Source: Streptomyces cyaneogriseus subsp. noncyanogenus (lineage in GTDB: Bacteria > Actinomycetota > Actinomycetes > Streptomycetales > Streptomycetaceae). From it: a DNA stretch of 64,000 nucleotides. Both the position numbers and the translations under genes were made by a program. Location: contig NZ_CP010849.1 in assembly GCF_000931445.1 (NCBI RefSeq), forward strand, positions 6,510,001-6,574,000, given 5' to 3'. The notes below the pieces were generated by a model. That model did no database searches, was not told where the DNA came from, and worked only from the letters and a program-made list of their open reading frames with translations. The first letter of the stretch is position 1. The number at the start of each line of letters is the position of its first letter. Shown one piece after another: positions 1 to 7,438 of the stretch.

Positions 1-140
1 ACAACAGCTGGGGCGCCCACACCCACGACGAGTACAAGCTGTTCGCCGACCGCGACTACTCCTACACCTACCGGCTGCGCCCCCTGGCCGACGTCCGTGA
101 GGCGATGGCGGCCTCGCGGCGGCGCACGGCGGACGGCTGA
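1..140 (+). CDS. C-terminal end of a probable GH2 beta-galactosidase (partial)
   Basis: Only the last 45 codons are in the window, read in the frame of the TGA at 138-140. The visible peptide has the pattern NSWGAHTH followed by an alternating aromatic strand (YSYTYRLRPL). This resembles the C-terminal beta-sandwich strands of glycoside hydrolase family 2 beta-galactosidases, which often end in a D/N-x-SWGA motif and a RLRPL-like strand. The catalytic part lies outside the window, so the family assignment rests on this short tail alone. It ends 40 nt before the next gene on the same strand. Confidence 0.5.
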   Translation, partial: NSWGAHTHDEYKLFADRDYSYTYRLRPLADVREAMAASRRRTADG

Positions 141-180
141 GCCCTGTCATGATCCGGGAGTCCGGGGTAACCGGGCTCCC

Positions 181-1059
181 ATGGGCGACATTCTGGTCGG
201 AGCGTGTTCGTGGACGGACCGTCAGCTCGTGGGCAGCGGCTGGTACCCACGCGGACGGCGGGACGCCGAGGGGCGGCTGCGGCACTACGCCTCCCGGCTG
301 CCCGTCGTCGAAGTGGACTCCGGGTACTACGCGTTGCCGAGCCGGCGCAACAGCGAGCTGTGGGTGGAGCGCACGCCGGACGGCTTCCGCTTCGACGTCA
401 AGGCGTTCTCGCTGCTGACCGGCCATCCCACGCGGGCCGAGGCGCTCCCCGCCGACCTGCGCCGGGCCGGGCCCGGCCCGGTCCGGCGCGGGCAGGCGGA
501 CCCGGCGCTGCTGGACGAGGTGTGGGGGCGGTTCGCCGAGGCGATCGAGCCGCTGCGCAAGGCCGGGCGGCTGGGCGCCGTGCTGTTCCAGTTCCCGCCG
601 TGGTTCGCGCCCGGGGCGGCGAGCGAGGAGGCGCTGGACGCGTGCGCCCGGCGCGCCGCGGGGTGGCCGCTGGCCGTGGAGTTCCGGCATCCGGGGTGGT
701 GGGAGGCGGAGCGGGCCGATGCCACCTGGGAGCTGCTGTCCGGCCTCGGCGCGACGGCCGTCGGCACCGACATGGTCCAGGGCCTGCCCGGTTCCCTGCC
801 GCCCATCGCGCCGGTCACCCGGCCCGCCCTGGCGGTGGTGCGGTTCCACGGCCGCAGCCCGGACTGGGGGAGGGGCGGCAAGGAGGACCGCTTCCGCCAC
901 GACTACGCGCCGGCCGAACTCGCCGCGTGGGTGCCCCGGCTGCGGCGCGCGGCCCGGCAGGCGGACGAAGTGCACGTGCTGTTCAACAACTGCTGCGCGG
1001 ACGCCGCCGTGCGCGCCGCCGAGACGATGAGCGCTCTGCTCACTGCGCGGCGTCGCTGA
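181..1059 (+). CDS. DUF72 (YecE-like) TIM-barrel protein
   Basis: A 292-residue protein starting MGDILVGACSWTD, the usual opening of the DUF72/YecE family. Other family landmarks are the VEVDSGYYALPS strand near residue 42, an FRFDVKAFS strand, the VLFQFPPWF segment, VEFRHPGWW, and the VVRFHGRS/VHVLFNNC end of the barrel. Family length is about 240-300 residues. The biochemical role of DUF72 is not established, and only a TIM-barrel fold can be inferred. The ATG at 181 is preferred over the in-frame start at 97 because homology begins there. Its 3' end overlaps the convergent ArsR gene by 20 bp. Confidence 0.85.
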   Translation: MGDILVGACSWTDRQLVGSGWYPRGRRDAEGRLRHYASRLPVVEVDSGYYALPSRRNSELWVERTPDGFRFDVKAFSLLTGHPTRAEALPADLRRAGPGPVRRGQADPALLDEVWGRFAEAIEPLRKAGRLGAVLFQFPPWFAPGAASEEALDACARRAAGWPLAVEFRHPGWWEAERADATWELLSGLGATAVGTDMVQGLPGSLPPIAPVTRPALAVVRFHGRSPDWGRGGKEDRFRHDYAPAELAAWVPRLRRAARQADEVHVLFNNCCADAAVRAAETMSALLTARRR

Positions 1060-1402
1060 TCCCCAGCCGCAGGTGCTCCACGTGGTACACGGCCTGGTCG
1101 AGCAGTTCGGCGACGTGGTGGTCGTGGAGCGCGTACACCACCGACCGGCCGCGGCGCTCGCCGACCACGAGGCCCAGGTTGCGCAGCAGCCGTAGCTGGT
1201 GCGAGCAGGCCGACTGCTCCATGCCCACCTCGGCGGCCAGCTCCGTGGCCGGCAGCGGGCCCTCGCGCAGCCGCGCGAGGATCAGCAGGCGGGAGGGGGT
1301 GGACAGGGCCTGGAGCGTGGTGGCGACCTTCGCGACGTTGTCCGCGTCCAGGCGCACCCGTGCGGCGGCTTCCTGCGCGGGGATGACGGCTCCGTGACCC
1401 AT
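1040..1402 (-). CDS. ArsR/SmtB-family metal sensor, NmtR-like
   Basis: A 120-residue winged-helix repressor. The DNA-binding segment is around residues 50-78 (TELAAEVGMEQSACSHQL), followed by the wing GERRGRSVVYAL. The last helix carries D94, H96, H107 and H110. This spacing (D-x-H-x10-H-x2-H/E) is that of the alpha-5 metal site of SmtB and NmtR, so it should sense a divalent metal such as Ni, Co or Zn. It is divergent from a P1B-4 ATPase whose promoter region holds a repeat array, matching the NmtR-NmtA (CtpJ) arrangement known from mycobacteria. The start has a good GGGAGGTGAG Shine-Dalgarno region. Metal identity is inferred. Confidence 0.85.
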   Translation of the reverse strand: MGHGAVIPAQEAAARVRLDADNVAKVATTLQALSTPSRLLILARLREGPLPATELAAEVGMEQSACSHQLRLLRNLGLVVGERRGRSVVYALHDHHVAELLDQAVYHVEHLRLGISDAAQ

Positions 1403-1425
1403 GCGGACATCCTACTCACCTCCCA

Positions 1426-1479
1426 TGAACGCCTGAACTAATGAACGATTGAATGGGTCTTCATGTATTCCTGTATGGT
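1426..1479. promoter_or_regulatory. Divergent metal-responsive promoter with four 8-bp-spaced TGAA(C/T) repeats
   Basis: TGAAC occurs at 1426, 1434 and 1442, and TGAAT at 1450, exactly eight bases apart. On the plus strand a possible -35 (TTGAAT, 1449-1454) and -10 (TATGGT, 1474-1479; 19-nt spacer) place transcription start close to the GTG at 1486, giving a leaderless message. The last repeat overlaps the -35. The natural reading is an operator for the adjacent ArsR protein; binding is inferred. Confidence 0.5.
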
Positions 1480-1485
1480 GTCCGC

Positions 1486-3408
1486 GTGTCCACGACCCTC
1501 ACCCCGACCTCCGTCCCCGCGCCGGCCCGGCAGGCGCCCCGCCGGCGCACCCGCGTCCTCGCCCTGCCCGAGGCCCGGTGGGCGCTCACGTCGCTGATCG
1601 CCTTCCTCCTGGCGCTCGCGGCGGACCTCGGCGGCGCCTCCGCCTGGGCGTACGGGCCGCTGTACGCGATCGCCTACGCCGCGGGCGGCTGGGAGCCCGC
1701 GCTGGAGGGACTGCGGGCGCTGCGCGAGAAGACCCTCGACGTCGACCTGCTGATGATCGTCGCGGCACTGGGCGCGGCGGCCATCGGCCAGGTCCTCGAC
1801 GGCGCCCTGCTCATCGTCATCTTCGCCACCTCCGGCGCCCTGGAGGCGCTGGCCACCGCCCGCACCGCCGACTCCGTGCGCGGTCTGCTCGACCTCGCCC
1901 CCGCCACCGCCACCCGGCTGACCGCCGACGGCCGCGAGGAGACCGTCCCCACCGCCGGACTCGCCGTCGGGGACGTGCTGCTGGTGCGGCCGGGGGAGCG
2001 GATCGGCGCCGACGGGACGGTCCTGGACGGCACCAGCGAGGCCGACCAGGCCACCATCACCGGCGAACCCCTCCCGGTCCTCAAGCGCCCCGGCGACGAG
2101 GTCTTCGCCGGCACCCTCAACGGCACCGGCGCCCTGCGCGTCCGGGTCGCGCGCGACCCGGCCGACTCGGTCATCGCCCGCATCGTCACCCTCGTCGAGG
2201 AAGCCTCCCGCACCAAGGCCCCGACCCAGCTCTTCATCGAGAAGATCGAGCAGCGGTACGCGGTCGGCGTGGTCGCCGCCACCCTGGCGGTCTTCGGCGT
2301 CCCGCTCGCCTTCGGCGAGGACCTCACCGGCGCCCTGCTGCGCGCCATGACCTTCATGATCGTCGCCTCCCCGTGCGCGGTCGTCCTCGCCACCATGCCG
2401 CCCCTGCTCTCCGCCATCGCCAACGCCGGACGCCACGGCGTCCTGGTGAAGTCGGCCGTCGCCATGGAACGCCTCGGCGAGATCGACGCCACCGCCCTGG
2501 ACAAGACCGGCACCCTCACCGAGGGCGCCCCCGAGGTGACCGCCGTACGCCCGCTGCCCGGCTCCGGCCTGGACGAGGACGACCTCCTCGCCCTCGCGGC
2601 GGCCGCCGAGCACCCCAGCGAGCACCCGCTGGCCCGTGCCGTGGTGGCCGCCGCCCGCGCCCGCGGTCTGCGCCTCGCGCCCGCGACGGACTTCACGGCG
2701 ACCCCGGGGCGCGGCGTGAAGGCGGTCGTCGACGGCCGGGAGGTGCGGGTCGGCCGGGCCGAGACCCCCGAGGGCGACGAGACCACCGTCCAGGTCACCC
2801 GCGACGGCGTCCCCGTCGGCACCCTCGCCCTCACCGACCGCCTCCGCCCCGACGCCGCCGGTGCCGCCGCCGCGCTGACCACCCTCACCGGTACCGCCCC
2901 CACCCTGCTCACCGGCGACAACGCGCCCGCCGCCGCCCGGGTCGCCGCCGCCACCGGCATCACCGACGTCCGCGCGGACCTGCTGCCCGAGGACAAGGTC
3001 ACCGCCGTACGCGCGCTGGAACAGGACGGCCGCAAGGTGCTGTTCGTGGGGGACGGCGTCAACGACGCGCCCGCCCTCGCCGCCGCCCACGCCGGTGTCG
3101 CCATGGGCCGCGCGGGTTCCGACCTCGCGCTGGAGACGGCCGACGCGGTCGTGGTGCGCGACGAGCTGGCCGCCGTCCCCGCGGTGATCCGCCTCTCCCG
3201 GGCCGCCCGCCGCCTGGTGGTGCAGAACTTGGTGATCGCGGGGACGTTCATCACCGTGCTCGTCCTGTGGGACCTCATCGGCCACCTGCCGCTGCCGCTC
3301 GGCGTCGCCGGGCACGAGGGATCGACCGTGCTGGTCGGTCTGAACGGGCTGCGGCTGCTCAGGGAATCCGCGTGGCGATCCGGGCCCGCCCAGGAAGGAC
3401 GACGCTGA
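1486..3408 (+). CDS. P1B-4 type heavy-metal (Co/Ni/Fe) exporting P-type ATPase
   Basis: A 640-residue membrane P-type ATPase that uses ATP to pump a transition metal out of the cytosol. The transmembrane metal motif is S-P-C (residues 295-297) instead of C-P-C. The last membrane helix carries HEGST with downstream N and R, the signature of the P1B-4 (CtpD/CtpJ/CzcP) group. The phosphorylation motif DKTGT starts at D339, the nucleotide-domain HP motif (EHPSEHPLA) follows, and GDGVND starts at G522. There is no N-terminal ferredoxin-like metal-binding domain. GTG 1486 is chosen over ATG 1453 because homology starts at MSTT and the ATG lies inside the putative promoter. Divergent from its likely repressor. 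Confidence 0.88.
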   Translation: MSTTLTPTSVPAPARQAPRRRTRVLALPEARWALTSLIAFLLALAADLGGASAWAYGPLYAIAYAAGGWEPALEGLRALREKTLDVDLLMIVAALGAAAIGQVLDGALLIVIFATSGALEALATARTADSVRGLLDLAPATATRLTADGREETVPTAGLAVGDVLLVRPGERIGADGTVLDGTSEADQATITGEPLPVLKRPGDEVFAGTLNGTGALRVRVARDPADSVIARIVTLVEEASRTKAPTQLFIEKIEQRYAVGVVAATLAVFGVPLAFGEDLTGALLRAMTFMIVASPCAVVLATMPPLLSAIANAGRHGVLVKSAVAMERLGEIDATALDKTGTLTEGAPEVTAVRPLPGSGLDEDDLLALAAAAEHPSEHPLARAVVAAARARGLRLAPATDFTATPGRGVKAVVDGREVRVGRAETPEGDETTVQVTRDGVPVGTLALTDRLRPDAAGAAAALTTLTGTAPTLLTGDNAPAAARVAAATGITDVRADLLPEDKVTAVRALEQDGRKVLFVGDGVNDAPALAAAHAGVAMGRAGSDLALETADAVVVRDELAAVPAVIRLSRAARRLVVQNLVIAGTFITVLVLWDLIGHLPLPLGVAGHEGSTVLVGLNGLRLLRESAWRSGPAQEGRR

Positions 3409-3457
3409 TGTCGGAATTCCGCCAGCCCCGGCGCGGCCGACGGGCCATGCTGGACGC

Positions 3458-4939
3458 ATGCAGACGGGGATGTACACCGACACCGAGCGCTGTGTGCGCG
3501 CCGTCCGGTCCAAGGACGCCCGGTTCGACGGATGGTTCTTCACGGCCGTCCTGACCACCGGGATCTACTGCCGTCCGAGCTGCCCGGTGGTGCCGCCCAA
3601 GCCGGAGAACATGGTGTTCCACCCGAGCGCGGCGGCCTGCCAGCAGGCCGGGTTCCGGGCCTGCAAGCGCTGCCGCCCGGACACCACCCCCGGCTCCCCG
3701 GAGTGGAACCAGCGCGCCGACCTCACCGCCCGCGCCATGCGGCTGATCGCCGACGGCGTCGTGGACCGCGAGGGCGTGCCCGGCCTCGCCGCCCGGCTCG
3801 GCTACAGCACCCGGCAGGTCGAACGCCAGCTCCTCGCCGAGTTGGGCGCGGGCCCCCTCGCCCTGGCCCGCGCCCAGCGCGCCCAGACCGCACGGCTGCT
3901 CATCGAGACCACGGCGCTGCCGATGGCGCAGATCGCCTTCGCCGCCGGCTTCTCCTCCCTGCGCACCTTCAACGACACCGTCCGCGAGGTCTTCGCCCTC
4001 ACCCCGAGCGAGCTGCGCGCCCGCGCGCCCGAGCGCCGCACCGGCACCGCCCCCGGCAGCCTCTCCCTGCGCCTCCCCTTCCGCGCCCCCCTCAACCCCG
4101 ACAACCTCTTCGGCCACCTCGCCGCCACCGCCGTGCCCGGCGTGGAGGAGTGGAGGGACGGCGCCTACCGCCGCACCCTGCGCCTCCCCCACGGCCACGG
4201 CATCGTCGCCCTCGCCCCGCACCCCGACCACATCGCCTGCCGCCTCACCCTCACCGACCTGCGCGACCTGACCGTCGCCATCAGCCGCTGCCGCCGCCTG
4301 CTCGACCTGGACGCCGACCCGGCCGCCGTCGACGACCGGCTCCGCGCCGACCCGGTCCTCGCGCCCCTGGTGGACAAGGCCCCCGGCCGCCGGGTGCCGC
4401 GCACGGTCGACGAGGCGGAGTTCGCCGTACGGGCCGTGCTGGGCCAGCAGGTCTCCACCGCCGCCGCCCGCACCCACGCCGCCCGCCTGGTCACCGCGCA
4501 CGGCGCACCCGTCGACGACCCCGGCGGCGGCCTCACCCACCTCTTCCCGTCCCCCGAGGAGCTCGCGGCGGTCGACCCGGCCACCCTGGCCATGCCCCGT
4601 ACCCGCCGCACCACGTTCACCACCCTCGTCCGCCACCTGGCCGACGGCTCCCTCGACCTGGGCCCCGCCGGCGACTGGACGGACACCCGCGCCCGCCTGC
4701 TCGACCTGCCCGGCTTCGGCCCCTGGACGGCCGACGTCATCGCGATGCGCGCCCTCGGCGACCCCGACGCCTTCCTCCCCACCGACCTCGGCATCCGCCG
4801 CGCCGCCAAGGAGCTCGGCCTGCCCGCCACCCCCGCGGCCCTCACCGCCCGCGCCGCCGCCTGGCGCCCCTGGCGGGCCTACGCGGTCCAGTACCTGTGG
4901 GCCACGGACGACCACCCCATCAACTTCCTCCCCGTCTGA
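3458..4939 (+). CDS. alkA: Ada-AlkA fusion: methyl-phosphotriester sensor/HTH plus 3-methyladenine DNA glycosylase II
   Basis: A 493-residue three-part repair protein. Residues 1-80 form the Ada zinc domain with cysteines at 38, 42, 69 and 72, the same positions as in E. coli Ada, so C38 should accept methyl groups from phosphotriesters. Residues about 85-190 are an AraC-type helix-turn-helix. Residues about 200-490 are an AlkA glycosylase with the helix-hairpin-helix LPGFGPWTADV and catalytic Asp at about D443 (LPTDLG). It excises alkylated purines and probably activates its own regulon. The start has no clear ribosome site; a CATGCT -10-like hexamer 6 nt upstream suggests a leaderless transcript. 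Followed after 30 nt by ogt, a typical adaptive-response pair. Confidence 0.9.
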   Translation: MQTGMYTDTERCVRAVRSKDARFDGWFFTAVLTTGIYCRPSCPVVPPKPENMVFHPSAAACQQAGFRACKRCRPDTTPGSPEWNQRADLTARAMRLIADGVVDREGVPGLAARLGYSTRQVERQLLAELGAGPLALARAQRAQTARLLIETTALPMAQIAFAAGFSSLRTFNDTVREVFALTPSELRARAPERRTGTAPGSLSLRLPFRAPLNPDNLFGHLAATAVPGVEEWRDGAYRRTLRLPHGHGIVALAPHPDHIACRLTLTDLRDLTVAISRCRRLLDLDADPAAVDDRLRADPVLAPLVDKAPGRRVPRTVDEAEFAVRAVLGQQVSTAAARTHAARLVTAHGAPVDDPGGGLTHLFPSPEELAAVDPATLAMPRTRRTTFTTLVRHLADGSLDLGPAGDWTDTRARLLDLPGFGPWTADVIAMRALGDPDAFLPTDLGIRRAAKELGLPATPAALTARAAAWRPWRAYAVQYLWATDDHPINFLPV

Positions 4940-4969
4940 GATCCGGAAAGACAGCAAGGACACGCGCCG

Positions 4970-5488
4970 ATGAAACAGCACACGGTCATCGACAGCCCGT
5001 ACGGCCCGCTCACCCTCGTCGCCGACGACGGCGTCCTGTGCGGCCTGTACATGACCGACCACCGTCACCGCCCGCCGGAGGAGACCTTCGGCCCGAGGCT
5101 CCCCCCGCGCGAGCGCGGCCGCGCGGCGGGGCGGGACGCGCACCCGTTCGCCGCGGTGGAGGAACAACTGGAGGCGTACTTCACCGGCGGGCTGCGGGAG
5201 TTCAGCCTCCCGCTGAGCCTGGCCGGAACCCCGTTCCAGCGCAGGGTCTGGGACGAGCTCAACCGGATCCCGTACGGGGAGACCCGCACCTACGGCGAAC
5301 TGGCCGGGGCCCTCGGCATCCCGTCCGCCTCCCGCGCCGTGGGCCTCGCCAACGGCCGCAACCCGGTGAGCATCATCGTCCCCTGCCACCGCGTCATCGG
5401 CGCGAACGGCAGCCTGACCGGCTACGGCGGCGGCCTGGACCGCAAGCGGCGGCTGCTGGACTTCGAGCGGGGATCGGCCCTGTTCTAG
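4970..5488 (+). CDS. ogt: Methylated-DNA-protein-cysteine methyltransferase (O6-methylguanine repair)
   Basis: A 172-residue suicide methyltransferase that removes methyl groups from O6-methylguanine. The active-site PCHRV motif has the acceptor Cys at residue 139. The DNA-binding helix (TPFQRRVWDELNRIPYGETRTYGELA) and the arginine finger region SASRAVGLANGRNP precede it, in the standard order. An AAGGA box lies about 12 nt before the ATG. It lies 30 nt downstream of the Ada-AlkA gene and is probably co-transcribed. The N-terminal domain contains a short charged insertion (PRERGRAAGRDAH) that is longer than in many Ogt proteins. Confidence 0.93.
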   Translation: MKQHTVIDSPYGPLTLVADDGVLCGLYMTDHRHRPPEETFGPRLPPRERGRAAGRDAHPFAAVEEQLEAYFTGGLREFSLPLSLAGTPFQRRVWDELNRIPYGETRTYGELAGALGIPSASRAVGLANGRNPVSIIVPCHRVIGANGSLTGYGGGLDRKRRLLDFERGSALF

Positions 5489-5530
5489 ACGGCCCGTGCA
5501 CGGGCGCCGCCGCCGCGCGCGGGGCGCCCG

Positions 5531-6268
5531 TCAGCCGGGGCCTTCGCTGACCAGGCGGCGCAGCAGCGCCGGCAGCGCCGTGCCGATCGGCTCCCGGATC
5601 ACCTCGTCGGCCTGGCCGTCGTACGGCGTCGGCTCGGCGTTGACGATGATCAGACGGGCGCCGTGGTCGGCGGCGACGCCGGCGAGGCGGGCGGCGGGCT
5701 GGACCTGGAGGCTGGTGCCGACGGCGACGAAGACCTGGCACGCCTTGCTGATGGCCACGGCCTGTCCGAGGACGACGGGGTCGAGCCGCTCGCCGAACAT
5801 CACGGTCGCCGACTTCAGGATCCCGCCGCACTCCAGGCACGGCGGATCGTCCTCACCGGCCTCGACCCGGGCCAGGGCGTCCTCCATCGGCCCCCGGGCA
5901 CGGCAGGCCGTGCAGACGTAACTGCGCGCGGTGCCGTGCAGTTCGAGCACCTTGCGGGCGGACAGGCCGGCGAGCTGGTGCAGCCCGTCCACGTTCTGCG
6001 TGATCACCCGGACCGGCACCCCGGCCCGCTCCAGTTCGGCCACCGCCCGGTGGGCCGCGTTGGGCTGCGCCCGCAGCGTGCGGTTCTTCAGCCGCATCCG
6101 CCACGACCGCCGCCGGATCTCCGGATCGCCCATGTAGTACGCGTACGTCACGAGCTTCTCGGCCTCGGGGTCCCGCCGCCACAGCCCGTTGGGCCCGCGG
6201 TAGTCGGGGATGCCGGAGTCGGTCGAGACGCCGGCGCCGCTGAGGAGGGCGACCAGAGGCTTGCTCAT
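5531..6268 (-). CDS. Sir2-family NAD-dependent protein deacylase
   Basis: A 245-residue sirtuin. It shows the NAD-binding GAGVSTDSGIPDYRG (residues 11-25), TQNVDGLH (90-97), catalytic H111 in the ELHG motif, and a structural zinc site C119/C122 with C144/C147. Single-domain bacterial sirtuins are 230-260 residues, so it is full length. It removes acyl groups from lysines using NAD, releasing nicotinamide and O-acyl-ADP-ribose. The ATG at 6268 is the first codon of the homologous region. It is tail-to-tail with ogt. The substrate cannot be told from sequence. Confidence 0.92.
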   Translation of the reverse strand: MSKPLVALLSGAGVSTDSGIPDYRGPNGLWRRDPEAEKLVTYAYYMGDPEIRRRSWRMRLKNRTLRAQPNAAHRAVAELERAGVPVRVITQNVDGLHQLAGLSARKVLELHGTARSYVCTACRARGPMEDALARVEAGEDDPPCLECGGILKSATVMFGERLDPVVLGQAVAISKACQVFVAVGTSLQVQPAARLAGVAADHGARLIIVNAEPTPYDGQADEVIREPIGTALPALLRRLVSEGPG

Positions 6269-6371
6269 GCTGCCGAGGGTAGGCCGCCCCGGCCGCCGGG
6301 GCGAACGCATATCCGGACCGGTCCGCGCATCACCGGTCCGCGGGCGGGCGGTGGGTGCTAGCGTCCGGTGC

Positions 6372-6572
6372 ATGGCCAAGGTCACCGTCTCCCTGGACGC
6401 CCAGCTCGTCGTCGAAGTCATGGTGCTCGCCGGGGTGGGCAACCCGCAGGACGCCGTGGAACTCGTCGTCCGCGACTACATAGCGCGCGGTCACCGCACC
6501 GAGGCCAAGATCGCCGAGCGGGACGAGGCGCTGCGGGAGATCGACGCCGGGCCCCGCACCAACGAGGGCTGA
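6372..6572 (+). CDS. Orphan VapB-like ribbon-helix-helix antitoxin
   Basis: A 66-residue protein, MAKVTVSLD opening into an amphipathic helix and a basic/acidic tail (EAKIAERDEALREID). This resembles the type II VapB (DUF2191-like) antitoxins of actinobacteria, where the N-terminal strand binds DNA as a dimer and the C-terminal helix wraps the toxin. No VapC PIN-domain gene is adjacent on either strand: the neighbours are a sirtuin and a MarR regulator. It is therefore either an orphan antitoxin or a stand-alone regulator. It marks the left boundary between conserved backbone and the pentalenolactone cluster. Confidence 0.6.
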   Translation: MAKVTVSLDAQLVVEVMVLAGVGNPQDAVELVVRDYIARGHRTEAKIAERDEALREIDAGPRTNEG

Positions 6573-6643
6573 GCTGGCCGGGCCGTACGGGACGCGACCG
6601 GCGGCGGCCGGCCGTTCCGTCCCCGGCGCGGCGGGGGAGCGCC

Positions 6644-7105
6644 CTACCGTCCGGCCTGGGCGCCCAGCTCCGCGAGGCGGGACAGGGCGGGCAGGGCGGC
6701 GGCGATCGCCCGCCGCTCGGCGGGCGTCAGCCGGGCGATCAGCGGGAGCAGATGACGGCCCCGGTCCTCGTGCCGGACCTGGCCGATCTTCCGGCCCCGG
6801 TCGGTGATGTGGACGAGCACGGCGCGCCCGTCCGTCGGATCGGGGCGGCGTTCGACCAGTCCGTCCCGTTCCAGCCGGGTGACGAGCTGGGTGAGCCCCG
6901 GCTGGCTGATCTGTTCGGTCCTGGCGAGTTCGGTCAGCCGCTTCGGGCCGCCGTGGGCCAGTGTGTCCAGCACGGACAGTGTCGTGAACGACAGCTTCTG
7001 CACCGTGGGAAGGCGGATGTAGTAGCGGTTGAAGTTCTCTATCGCCTGGGTGAGATCGCCGACATCCAAGTCGTCATGCAGGGGGACACGCTGGGTAGAA
7101 GTCAC
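6644..7105 (-). CDS. penR: PenR-like MarR/SlyA-family regulator of the pentalenolactone cluster
   Basis: A 153-residue winged-helix protein with the MarR recognition region LTELARTEQISQPGLTQLVTRLERDGLVERRPDPTD split over residues about 55-95 and the wing RAVLVHITDRGR. It is divergent from gap1 at the edge of the cluster, exactly where penR and pntR lie in the known pentalenolactone clusters. From recollection of the literature those proteins respond to pathway products and control the cluster. The start is taken as the GTG at 7105, since no ATG exists upstream in frame; a GATACAT-like -10 just upstream suggests a leaderless message. A perfect 10-bp palindrome lies 20 nt upstream. Confidence 0.85.
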   Translation of the reverse strand: MTSTQRVPLHDDLDVGDLTQAIENFNRYYIRLPTVQKLSFTTLSVLDTLAHGGPKRLTELARTEQISQPGLTQLVTRLERDGLVERRPDPTDGRAVLVHITDRGRKIGQVRHEDRGRHLLPLIARLTPAERRAIAAALPALSRLAELGAQAGR

Positions 7106-7124
7106 CCTGGAAATGTATCGCAGG

Positions 7125-7134
7125 CTTATATAAG
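7125..7134. promoter_or_regulatory. CTTATATAAG palindrome, candidate PenR operator
   Basis: A perfect 10-bp palindrome in the only AT-rich stretch upstream of penR. It sits where the penR promoter -35 region should be, so binding there could autoregulate penR. The site is on the penR side of an IS remnant that separates it from gap1 by about 300 bp. I found no second copy elsewhere in the cluster. PenR binding is an inference from position. Confidence 0.4.
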
Positions 7135-7229
7135 ATCCTGATCGATCGCGTGGCCCGCGCCTTGTGCAGGCGCGGGGTCGGCATCGGCACCCGGCGCAAC
7201 GGCGCGTCATTCCTACCTCAAGAGCGCTA

Positions 7230-7385
7230 GGGCCTGTTGCGAAAGTGGATCTTGGTCGTGGGCGATCACGCCCTGTGGGGCGTGGTGATCTGACGCATGG
7301 ACAGTGGGCCCGACTCGAGCCGTTGGCCGCAGGGCATCGAGCCGGGCCGTGCGCCGGTGCGGACGCGGCGGCAGGTGATGGACCA
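7230..7385 (+). mobile_element. Decayed left end of an IS5-family insertion sequence (transposase fragment)
   Basis: GGGCCTGTTGCGAAAG at 7230 looks like the terminal inverted repeat of Streptomyces IS5-family elements and is directly preceded by CTAG. Downstream the frame reads GRGDLTHGQWARLEPL (from about 7277), the usual start of an IS5-type transposase. A frameshift follows, and the adjacent frame continues PQGIEPGRAPVRTRRQVMD. So about 50 codons of transposase remain in two frames and the rest is deleted. The other end was not found. The stretch 7106-7229 before it holds the penR promoter, and 7386-7438 holds the gap1 leader with an AGGA box. Confidence 0.75.
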
Positions 7386-7438
7386 CGACACCCCGCGCAG
7401 CCAGTACCGCGAGGCTCCCAACAACCAGGACGGCAATC

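Noticed and set aside
1453..1485. ATG 1453 as start of the metal ATPase
   Set aside because: It lies within the predicted promoter and repeats, has no ribosome site, and homology begins at the GTG at 1486.
1438..3558. A 706-codon open frame antisense to the P-type ATPase
   Set aside because: Low-complexity Gly/Glu/Arg composition typical of GC-rich antisense frames; the opposite strand has all P-type ATPase motifs.
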